From: Candidatus Villigracilaceae bacterium
Lineage (GTDB): Bacteria; Chloroflexota; Anaerolineae; Anaerolineales; Villigracilaceae
Assembly (NCBI GenBank): GCA_026645935.1
Contig: JAPKMP010000001.1
Location: forward strand, 62,001-126,000
DNA length: 64,000 nt
Reading direction: 5' to 3'
Under the pieces are notes generated by a model. It was not told where the DNA came from. It saw nothing but the letters and a program-made list of their open reading frames with translations, and ran no database searches. A program made the position numbers and the translations under genes. Below are positions 53,802 to 62,684 of the stretch, piece by piece. Numbering within the stretch: the first letter of the stretch is position 1; each line of letters opens with the position of its first letter.

Positions 53802-54638
53802 ATGAATCCGAAGCGGTTTTTTATTTTATTGACTCTCGTTTGTCTGCTCTTATTCGGGTTGTGGCTGCCTGCGGGAGCGTCGCCTGAAGCGCAGCAATAT
53901 GTCACACCCACCCCCGGCACGGACGGGCGCATCATATACGTGGTTCAACCTGGCGATAATTGCTTTCGCGTGGCGGCTTTGCATGGGATCACGGTGGATC
54001 AATTGCGTCAATTGAATTCAAGGTTGGATGAGAATTGCACATTGGTGGAGGGACAGGAACTATTGATCGGCGTTTCCGCGGCGGCTACTTCCACGCCTCC
54101 CGCGGACCTGGCACCCGGAACGCCGACCGTCACGCCCACCCCGCTCTCAGGTTTGACGGAAGTCTGCGTGTTGTTGTTCAACGATATAAACGGGAATGCC
54201 ATGCGCGAAGAGACTGAACCTGCCATCGAAGGCGGTGCGGTGAGCGTGACGGAGATCAACGGGGAATATTCCGGCTCATTGGATACGGTCATCCCCCCGG
54301 ACCCGGAAGCGTATCAGGGCGTTTGTTTTATCGACATTCCCGAAGGGACGTATAACATTACGATGGCAATCCCCGACAGCTACAACCCGACCATGGCGTT
54401 GAGTTATACGTTGAAAGTAAACGCGGGCGACAGGGCGTTCGTCGATTTTGGCGCGCAGTCGCAGGATGTGGTGGTGGATCCCGGCGCGGAGGAAAATGGA
54501 AACGAGGGCGGCGGCTCGACGGCGCTTGGCATTTTTGGAGCGTTATTATTGCTCGGCGGCGCAGGACTTGGATATTATGCCTGGCGTTCGGGAAGGCCGG
54601 AGAGCAGGCTTTCCGGCGGTGGGATTCTAAAGAGATAA
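53802..54638 (+). CDS. LysM-domain surface protein with C-terminal membrane anchor
   Basis: 278 residues. Signal peptide (about 5-26), LysM domain (IIYVVQPGDNCFRVAALHGI near 46), a T/P-rich spacer, a SdrD/Cna-B-like domain beginning VCVLLFNDINGNAMREETEP (about 120-210), then a C-terminal helix (GIFGALLLLGGAGLGYYAW) and a basic tail. The helix plus RSGRPESR tail is like a cell-surface anchor but there is no LPXTG. TATAAT lies 8 nt before the ATG (leaderless). Confidence 0.7.
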   Translation: MNPKRFFILLTLVCLLLFGLWLPAGASPEAQQYVTPTPGTDGRIIYVVQPGDNCFRVAALHGITVDQLRQLNSRLDENCTLVEGQELLIGVSAAATSTPPADLAPGTPTVTPTPLSGLTEVCVLLFNDINGNAMREETEPAIEGGAVSVTEINGEYSGSLDTVIPPDPEAYQGVCFIDIPEGTYNITMAIPDSYNPTMALSYTLKVNAGDRAFVDFGAQSQDVVVDPGAEENGNEGGGSTALGIFGALLLLGGAGLGYYAWRSGRPESRLSGGGILKR

Positions 54639-54644
54639 ATACAC

Positions 54645-54679
54645 GTGACGGTCCCTTCAAAAAGAGACCGTCACTTTTT
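54645..54679. terminator. Terminator between the LysM gene and rnhB
   Basis: GTGACGGTC ... GACCGTCAC followed by T5; overlaps the end of rnhB on the other strand. Confidence 0.85.
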
Positions 54680-55288
54680 AAGTTTGAATGATTTTCGATG
54701 GATGGGGGAGTGACCGAGTGCCCGGATCATGTTTCGATGCTGGGATGTGCCGTACCCTTTGTGCCTGGAAAAATCATATTCAGGATACTCGCTGCTCAAT
54801 CCGCACATCCACTCGTCGCGGGCGGTCTTGGCGAGGACCGAGGCGCAGGCAATGGTTAACGAAATTGCGTCCCCCTTGACGATGGCGGTTTGGTGGATGT
54901 CCACTTCGGGGATCTCGAGTCGGAAATCGGTCAATAGATAGTCCGGAAAAATATGCAGCGACTCAAGAGCGCGGCTCGCGGCGAGACGGGTGGCTGGGAC
55001 GATTCCCATTCGGTCTATTTCTTCGGTGGAGGCGAATCCGACTCCGCTGGCGAGGGCGGCTTGTCTGATTTGAGGAACAAGCGCGGACCGCCGACGGGGG
55101 GTCAACTGCTTGGAATCGCGCACTCCGCTCAAGGTCCGTGCAAGATGCGGATGATCATGGGGGAGAATCACCGTCCCGACGCAAACGGGTCCGGCAAGCG
55201 CGCCGCGTCCGGCTTCGTCCAATCCTGCGATGAATCGATACGCAGGCCAGAGTTCATTTTCGAATGACAGGTCAGGGTTTTGATTCAT
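54671..55288 (-). CDS. rnhB: Ribonuclease HII
   Basis: 205 residues from ATG 55288 (an upstream ATG at 55306 adds six). Acidic active site in AGLDEAGRGALAGPV (D-E-x-G-R-G) and further Asp residues. It removes ribonucleotides from DNA. The start overlaps the end of the glycosyltransferase gene. Confidence 0.93.
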   Translation of the reverse strand: MNQNPDLSFENELWPAYRFIAGLDEAGRGALAGPVCVGTVILPHDHPHLARTLSGVRDSKQLTPRRRSALVPQIRQAALASGVGFASTEEIDRMGIVPATRLAASRALESLHIFPDYLLTDFRLEIPEVDIHQTAIVKGDAISLTIACASVLAKTARDEWMCGLSSEYPEYDFSRHKGYGTSQHRNMIRALGHSPIHRKSFKLKK

Positions 55289-56003
55289 ATGCGCCGCGCA
55301 GTGCATTGAGATGAATCCGAAAGATGTCGCCGATCATGCGCAGGGCATCGCGTACCGCGCTGACTTTGCTGTCGGGATCGAAATACCAGCGGATGGGTAT
55401 TTCACGGATGCGGAGTTTTTTTCGGCGGGCAAGATAAAGCAGTTCGATGTCGAATGACCAGCCGGTGAGTGTCTGGAGGCGGAAAATATCTTCAGTGGCT
55501 GAGGCGCGGAAGCATTTGAATCCGCATTGGGTGTCGTTCAAACCCGGCAGGATCAGACTGCGGATGGCGAGGTTGATGGCGCGCCCGCCGATGTGACGAT
55601 AAGGCGGTTCGTTGTAGCGGATCGAACCCGGCGCTTCGCGCGAGCCGATTGCAATGTCGAAATCGATTATATCGGGCGGAAGGAAATGCGGCAGGTCTTC
55701 GATGGGCATGGACAGGTCGGCGTCGCAGATGAAGCGGTATTCCCCGCGTGCTTCCAGCATGCCGCGCCGCACGGCGTTTCCCTTGCCGTTGCGGTCTTCG
55801 TGGATGACGACCAGACCGGGATGTTCTTTTGCGAAGTCGTTTGCGATTGACAGGGTTTCATCAGTGCTGCCGTTTTCCACGACGATCACTTCGCTCGGGT
55901 AGCTTTGTCCTTTTAGGAATGAAAAAATCTCTTCCAGCGTGCGCGGCAGACGGTTTTCCTCGTTATGAGCGGGGATGATGATGGAGAGGAAGAATTTGTT
56001 CAA
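55272..56003 (-). CDS. Family 2 glycosyltransferase (polyprenyl-phosphate type)
   Basis: 243 residues; the likely start is TTG at 56003, with no clear Shine-Dalgarno site. Typical GT-A: IIIPAHNEENRLPRTLEEI, CDADLSMPIEDLPHF (DxD-like), and the C-terminal RIREIPIRWYFDPDSKV of the Alg5/dolichyl-phosphate glucosyltransferase type. It likely transfers a sugar to a polyprenyl phosphate. Confidence 0.87.
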   Translation of the reverse strand: MNKFFLSIIIPAHNEENRLPRTLEEIFSFLKGQSYPSEVIVVENGSTDETLSIANDFAKEHPGLVVIHEDRNGKGNAVRRGMLEARGEYRFICDADLSMPIEDLPHFLPPDIIDFDIAIGSREAPGSIRYNEPPYRHIGGRAINLAIRSLILPGLNDTQCGFKCFRASATEDIFRLQTLTGWSFDIELLYLARRKKLRIREIPIRWYFDPDSKVSAVRDALRMIGDIFRIHLNALRGAYESKP

Positions 56004-56012
56004 TGCTGTCTA

Positions 56013-56882
56013 TCAACTGAGGAAGAAAAGATAGTAGGCAAGCCCGCCGATGATGCAGCAACCCAGCAAACCCATCCCCGCCAGAATGAGGATTTGCACG
56101 ACCGACAGTCCGGCTCGTTTGCGCGGAGCAGGCTGCACAGCCGGTTTTGGCGGGTTGGCTTTGGGGAGTGATTGAAGAGTCTGAGGTTGGTTGGCTTTTT
56201 CCGCCGCTTTGAAGATCGCCTGCGCGCGGGAGATGGGCCGCTCCACCTGCGGCGGAAGGGACTCTGCCTGATTTTTTTCAGAGTGCAGATGGGGTTCGAG
56301 GATCAAGTCTGCCAGAACCAGCACCTGTTCGGCGCGGAGGGTCGGAGCGGACGTGTTGAGCGTCTTCGCAAATGTTGAGATGGCGTCGCTGCGCACGATT
56401 CTCACGGCAGGTTCCGCTGATTCGATATTCGCCCCCGGATCGCTGGCGATCAACACCGGCTCGATCTTCATCGGCACGTTGATATTGTGGATCTGCAGGT
56501 ATTTTTGGACAGCCCGCGATAGTTTCACGAGCAGGTCTATCGGATTTCTCCTGGCGGGAGAGATATTGCCCTTGTTGTCGACCGTGTTCCACTCCATGCC
56601 CTTTGCCTGGAAGTGTCCCTTCAGCGGGGTGACGAAGATGACATTAAAGGAACCGGGTCCGATCAGGATGATAGGGATCGTGATCTCACTTTCCGGTAGG
56701 AGAAAGTTTTGGATCAAAACATAACCCTTATCCAAAAGGCGGTTAAACTGGACAATGACCTTCTTCTGCGCATCCAATTCCGGCGCCCAGTCCAGCCCAT
56801 GGGTGAGAGTACCTTGAACGCGGGAGATAAGGGTAATGTTGCCTTGCCGGTCCCGGTGGGGGGTTCTATCGATAACCTTCAT
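56013..56882 (-). CDS. NERD-like protein with C-terminal tail anchor
   Basis: 289 residues. The N-terminal 130 contains a pattern like the nuclease-related domain (NVIFVTPLKGHFQAKGMEW, then NPIDLLVKLSRAVQKYLQ); the middle is P/Q/K-rich, and the last 25 residues form one membrane helix. The domain call is tentative. It starts 10 nt after the small upstream gene. Confidence 0.55.
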   Translation of the reverse strand: MKVIDRTPHRDRQGNITLISRVQGTLTHGLDWAPELDAQKKVIVQFNRLLDKGYVLIQNFLLPESEITIPIILIGPGSFNVIFVTPLKGHFQAKGMEWNTVDNKGNISPARRNPIDLLVKLSRAVQKYLQIHNINVPMKIEPVLIASDPGANIESAEPAVRIVRSDAISTFAKTLNTSAPTLRAEQVLVLADLILEPHLHSEKNQAESLPPQVERPISRAQAIFKAAEKANQPQTLQSLPKANPPKPAVQPAPRKRAGLSVVQILILAGMGLLGCCIIGGLAYYLFFLS

Positions 56883-56891
56883 GCCGGCCGC

Positions 56892-57194
56892 CTAGAATAG
56901 CGGAACTCCTTCCAATTCATCTCGTGCGGCATTTTCATGCGTTGCGATGAACTCATGTCTATCCGATTTGACGAGCAGGATGGGCTTGGAAAGTGTGAAT
57001 GTGCTGGCCATCAATTCCTCGCGAGAGCCGGAGACGAATTTCATCCCTTTTTGCATACGATCAAGCAGGGTCTTACGGTCGAGCAGGAGCCGGTCCGAGA
57101 ACGTGGCGCCGCGTCGTTCGTAAGCGCGGACGGCAGCGATCTGCCCGTTCTTGTAACGCACTGATTCAATGACGCCGTCGATCCTTTTTGTCAT
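56892..57194 (-). CDS. Small protein of unknown function
   Basis: ATG at 57194 (MTKRIDGVIESVRYKNGQIA); 100 residues, mostly beta strands and a helical middle, no motifs. The longer reading frame would run through the tRNA-Pro gene, so the internal start is chosen. Confidence 0.6.
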   Translation of the reverse strand: MTKRIDGVIESVRYKNGQIAAVRAYERRGATFSDRLLLDRKTLLDRMQKGMKFVSGSREELMASTFTLSKPILLVKSDRHEFIATHENAARDELEGVPLF

Positions 57195-57237
57195 GGGAAT
57201 TCCTTTGAAATTAATTTTAACACACCTTAAATCAAGA

Positions 57238-57281
57238 GAGGCACGCATCACACACTTGTAATGGATGTGACTCCGTGCCTC
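57238..57281. terminator. Hairpin downstream of tRNA-Pro
   Basis: GAGGCACG ... CGTGCCTC with inner pairing CATC/GATG; on the minus strand followed by TCTTGATTT. Probably ends tRNA transcription. Confidence 0.55.
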
Positions 57282-57291
57282 TGAGGATGTG

Positions 57292-57366
57292 TCGGGGCGC
57301 CGGGATTCGAACCCGGGACCTCTTGCTCCCAAAGCAAGCGCGCTAGCCGGACTGCGCCACGCCCCG
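57292..57366 (-). tRNA. tRNA-Pro (anticodon TGG)
   Basis: Acceptor CGGGGCG / CGCCCCG, discriminator A, anticodon stem CTTGC / GCAAG with loop TTTGGGA (anticodon TGG), T-arm CCCGG GTTCGAAT CCGGG. CCA is not encoded. Confidence 0.95.
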
Positions 57367-57398
57367 ATACGATAAGCCTGCCGAGTATAATGCGAAGG

Positions 57399-58289
57399 AT
57401 GAATCCCCGTCAAGCAAACCACATTCTGATAATTTTCACGCTTCTTCTCGGCCTTTCAGCCTGTTCCTCCACTACAAACGATATCCCAACTGTCACATCT
57501 ACCTTCCCTTCGCCTACCGAGACTTCGACCCCAACCCCGATCCCTCCCACATCAACACCAACACCGTTGACATGCCTTACTCAACCGGGCAGGGTCGAGG
57601 AGGGCGTGGTGAATGCCACTATTCCGCCGCAGGAATACCTTATCTATTTGCCGCCATGTTATTACGAACAGACCGGTAAGCGCTATCCCGTTCTTTACCT
57701 GCTTCATGGACAGACCTTCACCGAGGATCAATGGGTAAGACTTGGCATTCCGCAGATCGCCGATGGGATGATTATTGCCGGAGAGAGCGTTCCCTTTATT
57801 GTCGTCTTTCCCGATGACCGCTTTTGGAATACCAAGTACGGTCCCGGCTTTGGCGACCGCCTGATCGGCGCGCTCATTCCGCATATCGATGCCAACTATC
57901 GAACCATTCCAAACCGCGAACATCGCGCACTGGGCGGTCTCTCGCGCGGAGGCGGCTGGACAGCCGAGCTCGGTTTCAAAAACCCGAATCTGTTCGGTTC
58001 GCTCGGTTTCCATTCGCCAGCCATCTTCACCGGGGATGGATTCGTTGTGGAGCAATTGGCGGTGGGGATTCCCGAGAATTTGCGACCCCGCATCTGGGTG
58101 GATGCCGGCGACAATGACCGCGAATTGAAAAGCATCATCGAGTTCGAGAGGATGCTTACCCATAACGGCATACCGCATGAATATCATTTCTTTTCAGGCG
58201 ATCATTCCGAGGTCTATTGGGGGGCGCATGTCTCTTATTACCTGCGCTGGTATGCAAAAGCATGGAAGGAAAAACCGCCGGGTGAATAA
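57399..58289 (+). CDS. Lipoprotein esterase of the Fes/esterase D family
   Basis: About 296 residues (ATG 57399, seven nt after TATAAT). Lipobox LSAC near residue 22, T/P-rich spacer, then an alpha/beta-hydrolase: RYPVLYLLHGQTFTEDQW, GGLSRGGGW (nucleophile Ser), DAGDNDRE and SGDHSEVYW (His). Such secreted esterases hydrolyse enterobactin-like or feruloyl esters; the substrate is unknown. Confidence 0.8.
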   Translation: MNPRQANHILIIFTLLLGLSACSSTTNDIPTVTSTFPSPTETSTPTPIPPTSTPTPLTCLTQPGRVEEGVVNATIPPQEYLIYLPPCYYEQTGKRYPVLYLLHGQTFTEDQWVRLGIPQIADGMIIAGESVPFIVVFPDDRFWNTKYGPGFGDRLIGALIPHIDANYRTIPNREHRALGGLSRGGGWTAELGFKNPNLFGSLGFHSPAIFTGDGFVVEQLAVGIPENLRPRIWVDAGDNDRELKSIIEFERMLTHNGIPHEYHFFSGDHSEVYWGAHVSYYLRWYAKAWKEKPPGE

Positions 58290-58328
58290 GATATAATCTT
58301 CGCCCGATCAACCATTTCAGGAGCATCG

Positions 58329-59306
58329 ATGAAAATTTTTGTCACAGGCGGGGCGGGATATATCGGTTCAGCGACGGCGGAGGCGCTGATCCGCGCGGGG
58401 CACGAAGTTACAGTCTACGACTCCCTTGTCACCGGGCATCGTGCGGCGGTCCCGGCGGAGGCGAATTTCATTCATGCTTCGCTGGATGACAGTCACGCGC
58501 TCGCCGAAGCCTTGACCTCGAACCAATTCGACGCGGTCATGCATTTTGCCGCCTTCATCGAAGCCGGTGAAAGCATGAAAGACCCCGGTAGATTCTTCCG
58601 CAACAACTTTACGAATTCGCTTGCCTTGATGGAAACCGCTGTCAAGACCGGCGTGAAACGTTTTGTTTTTTCTTCGACGGCGGCCGTGTACCAATCCAGC
58701 GATGAGCCTCTCACGGAAGAATCGCCGCTCGGACCGACCAATGTATATGGTCATACAAAACTGATGACCGAGCAGGCGCTCGAATGGTATCGATCCATTT
58801 TCGGATTACATTTTGCAGCGTTGCGTTATTTCAATGCATGCGGCGCGCTTCCCGGCCGCGGCGAGGCGCACCAGCCTGAGTCGCATTTGATCCCCCGTGT
58901 ACTCCAGATCGCCCTCGGTCAGACGGAAAAAGCGATGATCTTTGGCGACGATTATCCAACGCCGGACGGCACCTGCATCCGCGATTACATTCACATAGCA
59001 GACCTTGTATCGGCTCACATCCTTGCGTTGGACGCGTTGGATTCTCGCGACCGGTTGATCTATAACGTGGGAAGCGGCAATGGTTTTTCGGTCAAAGAAG
59101 TGATCGATACGGCGCGAAAGGTCACCGGGCATCCCATTCCCGCAGATGTCATGCCGCGCCGGACAGGTGACTCAGCGAGACTGGTTGCTTCGCCGGAGAA
59201 GATAAAAAATGAGTTAGGTTGGGCTCCAAAACACACCAACATGCGGGATATTCTTTCCAGCGCATGGGAATGGCATAAGTCTCATCCACACGGATATGTA
59301 AAATGA
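58329..59306 (+). CDS. galE: UDP-glucose 4-epimerase
   Basis: 325 residues. NAD-binding TGGAGYIGS near the N-terminus, active-site SSTAAVYQSS and Y-x-x-x-K (VYGHTKLM). RYFNACGA and the C-terminal GWAPKHTNMRDI complete the GalE pattern. It interconverts UDP-glucose and UDP-galactose. Start with GGAGCATCG upstream. Confidence 0.94.
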   Translation: MKIFVTGGAGYIGSATAEALIRAGHEVTVYDSLVTGHRAAVPAEANFIHASLDDSHALAEALTSNQFDAVMHFAAFIEAGESMKDPGRFFRNNFTNSLALMETAVKTGVKRFVFSSTAAVYQSSDEPLTEESPLGPTNVYGHTKLMTEQALEWYRSIFGLHFAALRYFNACGALPGRGEAHQPESHLIPRVLQIALGQTEKAMIFGDDYPTPDGTCIRDYIHIADLVSAHILALDALDSRDRLIYNVGSGNGFSVKEVIDTARKVTGHPIPADVMPRRTGDSARLVASPEKIKNELGWAPKHTNMRDILSSAWEWHKSHPHGYVK

Positions 59307-59398
59307 CCCTTTCTTATGAGCACAAGGTTCGAGTGTAAATTGTGCAATCTCATTTGCCATCGAGCCTTTCAAGACAGGACATGCGCGGTATTCATAAA

Positions 59399-59641
59399 TT
59401 ACAAACCGGCTTCGATGTGATCGATCACGCCTTTGGCTTCCGCCAGACCGGTATTGGTCATTTCACGATACAGTTTGATCGCTCCGATTTTATTTCCACT
59501 CCGGATCAAATCGATGATGCGCGGGTCTTTATAAGCGGGGCTCTGGTTGTACGATAAACCGAAATGTGTATAAATGTAATTCAGACGATCTTCCAATTCG
59601 ACAACGCGGGCTTTCAACGAGTTGTAATCGTGTTCGTCCAT
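59399..59641 (-). CDS. Small protein with ribosomal L7/L12 C-terminal-like end
   Basis: ATG at 59641 with AGGAGAAACC upstream; 80 residues. The first half is a coiled-coil-like helix (YNSLKARVVELEDRLNYI); the second half, GNKIGAIKLYREMTNTGLAEAKGVIDHIE, follows the L7/L12 C-terminal pattern (K-I-x-x-I-K-x-x-R-x-x-T-x-x-x-L-x-E-A-K). Role unknown. Confidence 0.65.
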   Translation of the reverse strand: MDEHDYNSLKARVVELEDRLNYIYTHFGLSYNQSPAYKDPRIIDLIRSGNKIGAIKLYREMTNTGLAEAKGVIDHIEAGL

Positions 59642-59684
59642 GGTTTCTCCTAGAGATATTGGTAATCGATGGGAAGAGGCACGC

Positions 59685-60341
59685 CTATTCACCACAAGTA
59701 AAGCGGGCAAGCGCTTCATCGAACAGTGGGCGCGGAGTTTCAGCCTGAGGGGTGTACACCTTCCATGCAAAGGCGCGGTCACCGCAGGTCCATGCGCCTG
59801 CACCGCCGAAGGGCAGGGTCGAAGCGGCGGTCGTTGTGATGTTTTCATAAACGACATTCATGCCGCGGATCAGGAATACGTCGGGATTGTTAGTGGGGAT
59901 ATCGAGGGCGTCGTCGAGCAGGGTATCGAGAAGGAATTTCGGGTCGGATGTGCCCGGGGCAATCTGCCATATGACCTGGATGAACAGGCTGGTGTTGAAG
60001 GCGGCGAGCAATCCCTGGCTGTATGTTGATGGTGCGGTTGGATTCTGCTGTGCGATCACGTCGACGAAGGATACATCCACGGGATGGCCGATGCAGAAAC
60101 GGTATTCACAAAACAGGCCGGCGAGGCTAAAGGGCGTGGGTGAAGGATATGGTGTGGGAGACGGAGCCTGGGTGGCAGTGGGAATTGCGGCTAGAGTGGC
60201 TGCTACAGCTTGTTGAATGACAATATTCGGATTGGGGGTGACAGGTTTGGGCGAACAGGCAACTGTCAGAAATAGAAGCAAGCTCAAAGTACCGCCCTGA
60301 GCGAGTCGAAGGGTCCGGAAAAGAGGCGCGGTTTTTTTCAT
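59685..60341 (-). CDS. Lipoprotein with T/P-rich linker
   Basis: ATG at 60341, seven nt after TATAAT; 218 residues. Signal peptide and lipobox TVAC, then T/P-rich linker (ATQAPSPTPYPSPTP), and a soluble domain with four Cys (C-x4-C and two single). Part of the signal peptide is encoded by a CCCTTCGACTCGCTCAGGG-type sequence that resembles a widespread REP-like repeat. Located downstream of nirS on the same strand. Confidence 0.7.
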   Translation of the reverse strand: MKKTAPLFRTLRLAQGGTLSLLLFLTVACSPKPVTPNPNIVIQQAVAATLAAIPTATQAPSPTPYPSPTPFSLAGLFCEYRFCIGHPVDVSFVDVIAQQNPTAPSTYSQGLLAAFNTSLFIQVIWQIAPGTSDPKFLLDTLLDDALDIPTNNPDVFLIRGMNVVYENITTTAASTLPFGGAGAWTCGDRAFAWKVYTPQAETPRPLFDEALARFTCGE

Positions 60342-60348
60342 CCCGAAG

Positions 60349-60380
60349 ATTATAAAGTATAACAAGTATACAGACTTGTT
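60349..60380 (-). promoter_or_regulatory. Promoter with inverted repeat for the lipoprotein gene
   Basis: TATAAT (minus) at 60354-60349 and the inverted repeat AACAAGT-N6-ACTTGTT at 60361-60380, which covers the -35 area. Confidence 0.5.
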
Positions 60381-60388
60381 ACACATCA

Positions 60389-60418
60389 AAAGCCCCGTCC
60401 ATTTCTGAACGGGGCTTT
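60389..60418 (-). terminator. nirS terminator
   Basis: AAAGCCCCGT / ACGGGGCTTT, T-run on the minus strand, 41 bp after the nirS stop. Confidence 0.85.
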
Positions 60419-60458
60419 GGCAATGCTGGCATTTAAGAGCGCGGGCCTTCCGCAGGAG

Positions 60459-62492
60459 TTAGTAAATATCGTGAACGGTGTTGAATACGTTGAACTTGCC
60501 GGTCGGTGTGATGAGGTCTTTGATGCGCGCGATCTCTTCGAGCGTTCCGTCGTTGTAGATGACGATCTCACCGGTCTCGCCGGGTTGATCGGCGGCGCCC
60601 CAAACGCTGACCCAGACTTCGGTGCCGTCCTGGTTGTATTCGAAGTGGACAGCGCGTCCGTAGTCGGCGACTTCCCAGCATTTGTGGGTTTTGGTCGGGT
60701 TTTCCTTGGCGATCACGCAAACCGTGCGCTGAAGTTTTTCGTCGGAGTTTAGCACAAAATCCACCCAGACCCATTTGCTCTTGGGATGAGTCTTGATAAA
60801 AAGGCTGCCTGCGCCGGGGAGTTCGATGTCCCGAACGACTTTCCATGCGCTGTCGGGATTTCCTTCGGGGTCAGTACCGATGGCGATCAGGGATGGCGCA
60901 CTCAGGTGAGGCGTGCTCCATACGGGACCGAATTCGGGATCGATCCAGTTTGCGCCGCGTCCAGGATGCGGGACTTCGGGCGTGTCCACCATGGCCTCGA
61001 GATCGCCTTCGAGCGCGTCGATGACCACGATCTTGTTCGATTGATTCGCGGCGACGAGGAAGTAGCGTTGAGTCGATTCCCATCCGCCGTCGTGCAGATA
61101 GAGCGCGGAGTTGATGGTTTTGATGGTGAGATTGATCGGGTCTTGATAATTGACGAGCCAGACCTGGCCGGTCTCTTTGACATTGACGATCCATTCAGGT
61201 TTGTATTCGGAGGCGATGATGGCTGCCACGCGCGGGTCACCGACATAGGTGTTCGTATCGGCAGTATAACCGCGCACACTGGTGACCTTGAGCGGCTCGA
61301 GGGTCAGACCATCGAGGATGGTGAAGTGCGAGGGCCAGTAACAGCCGACGATCGCGTATTTATCGGTGAAGTCGCCGAGCTCGCCTTCGTATTTGCTCAC
61401 TTCAACCGAGCGGGCGTCGTAACAGGTTTGCACTTCGGCGACCTTATCGGGGATCTCCATCCACAGGTCGACCAGGGCGAGTTTGCCGTCGCGCCCGATG
61501 ACGTAGACGTAACGCCCGGTGGCGGAAAATCGAGAGATATGAACGGCGTAGCCGGTATCCACCCTGGTGACGACTTCGTAAGTGTCGCCATCAATGATGG
61601 CGATCTGACCCGCATCACGCAGAGTGACGGAGAAGTAATTTTCCCAGTTGCGTGTGGTTTGCGGCTCAGTGGGACGATCTTCCGGCGCGACGAAAACTTT
61701 CCACGTGGCTTTCATCTGCTCCATCGACATTTCGGGTGGGGCGGGCGGCTCGTTTTGCAGGTACTTTGCCATGATGTCGGTCTGTTCCTGCGTAAAGAAG
61801 CCTTGTTTACCCCAGTCGGGCATGCCTTTGAGCGTCCCGTTGTAAATGATCGAGGAGAGAGCCAATGTTCCCTTCTGCAGGGTCAGGTCCGTGGTTAGGG
61901 CAGGACCCGTTGCGCCGAGACGCATGGTTCCATGACAGCCCGCACAACGTTCGAAAAAGGTCTGCTTTGCCCAGGCGAAATCTTCATCGGATAGTGAGAC
62001 GTCGGCGGTGGAAGCGTCAACTGCGACATCCGTGCCCTCCATCAATGATGCGCCATCGGGCAGGGTTGCAAGATAGCCGACGATGGTGCGAATTTCATTT
62101 CCGGTCAGTAGGTCTGCGAGATTGGCGGGCATGAGACCGGGCTGGCATATGCCGGTGGGGCAGTCACTGGTAACGAAGGCTTCCGGATCAATGACTGATT
62201 CAAGGATATAGTCTTCTGCGGTTTTCGCCTTGCCGGTGTAGGCGCTGTCCGCGATATGGGTTTCAGCAACGGAGGGAATTTCGGAAAGATCGGGTCCGAT
62301 GACGCCGACCGCTCCGGGGATGCCGGGGATGGCATGACAGGCGCCGCATCCGCCTTTGGTGAAGGCATCTGCCACCGCCTGCGGCTCAAGCGTGACTTGT
62401 TGGGCGGATTGCTGTTCCTCAGCCGGGGCGCACGCCCAGGCAAGAACTGCCAGCCCTAATGCAATTAGGGCAACGGGTATTCTGGATTTCAT
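60459..62492 (-). CDS. nirS: Cytochrome cd1 nitrite reductase with an extra N-terminal cytochrome c module
   Basis: 677 residues. Lipobox-like end of the signal (AWAC, Cys21); cytochrome c module 1 with CGACH at 49-53; module 2 with CAGCH at 183-187; then the haem d1 beta-propeller (about 275-677). Candidate d1 ligand His318 (GYAVHISRF) and the two active-site His467 and His509 are present with a 42-residue spacing, the same as His327/His369 of Pseudomonas aeruginosa NirS. This supports a reducing enzyme rather than NirN. It reduces nitrite to NO in the periplasm. Module 1 resembles the one on the adjacent nirK. No d1-biosynthesis genes are in the window. Confidence 0.92.
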   Translation of the reverse strand: MKSRIPVALIALGLAVLAWACAPAEEQQSAQQVTLEPQAVADAFTKGGCGACHAIPGIPGAVGVIGPDLSEIPSVAETHIADSAYTGKAKTAEDYILESVIDPEAFVTSDCPTGICQPGLMPANLADLLTGNEIRTIVGYLATLPDGASLMEGTDVAVDASTADVSLSDEDFAWAKQTFFERCAGCHGTMRLGATGPALTTDLTLQKGTLALSSIIYNGTLKGMPDWGKQGFFTQEQTDIMAKYLQNEPPAPPEMSMEQMKATWKVFVAPEDRPTEPQTTRNWENYFSVTLRDAGQIAIIDGDTYEVVTRVDTGYAVHISRFSATGRYVYVIGRDGKLALVDLWMEIPDKVAEVQTCYDARSVEVSKYEGELGDFTDKYAIVGCYWPSHFTILDGLTLEPLKVTSVRGYTADTNTYVGDPRVAAIIASEYKPEWIVNVKETGQVWLVNYQDPINLTIKTINSALYLHDGGWESTQRYFLVAANQSNKIVVIDALEGDLEAMVDTPEVPHPGRGANWIDPEFGPVWSTPHLSAPSLIAIGTDPEGNPDSAWKVVRDIELPGAGSLFIKTHPKSKWVWVDFVLNSDEKLQRTVCVIAKENPTKTHKCWEVADYGRAVHFEYNQDGTEVWVSVWGAADQPGETGEIVIYNDGTLEEIARIKDLITPTGKFNVFNTVHDIY

Positions 62493-62552
62493 GAGATTCT
62501 CCTAGTGAGTTGGTAAAGCAATATCATGATAAGTGAAAAAAAAGACAAATTC

Positions 62553-62568
62553 CGTGATAAAAGTCACA
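62553..62568 (-). promoter_or_regulatory. CRP/FNR-type palindrome upstream of nirS
   Basis: CGTGA-TAAAAG-TCACA, centre about 68 bp before the start codon. It has the same pattern as the site before cydA. Probable binding site for a CRP/FNR/DNR-family activator. Confidence 0.65.
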
Positions 62569-62637
62569 TGTTGTCACTTACAAAACTCATAGGCAGGAAT
62601 AAATAGGTTCGGAGTATTCCTTCCCGTGAAATAGAAA

Positions 62638-62667
62638 CAAAAAGCCCCATCCAATTTGGATGGGGCT
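62638..62667 (-). terminator. nirK terminator
   Basis: AGCCCCATCC / GGATGGGGCT with T5 on the minus strand, between nirK and nirS. nirS is thus transcribed from its own promoter. Confidence 0.88.
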
Positions 62668-62684
62668 GCTTCGAGGGTCTTCGA

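Noticed and set aside
56892-57422. Longer frame of the small gene up to 57422
   Set aside because: It would read through the tRNA-Pro gene; the internal ATG at 57194 is the sensible start.
60459-62492. NirN instead of NirS
   Set aside because: Both active-site His (467, 509) are present with NirS-like spacing.
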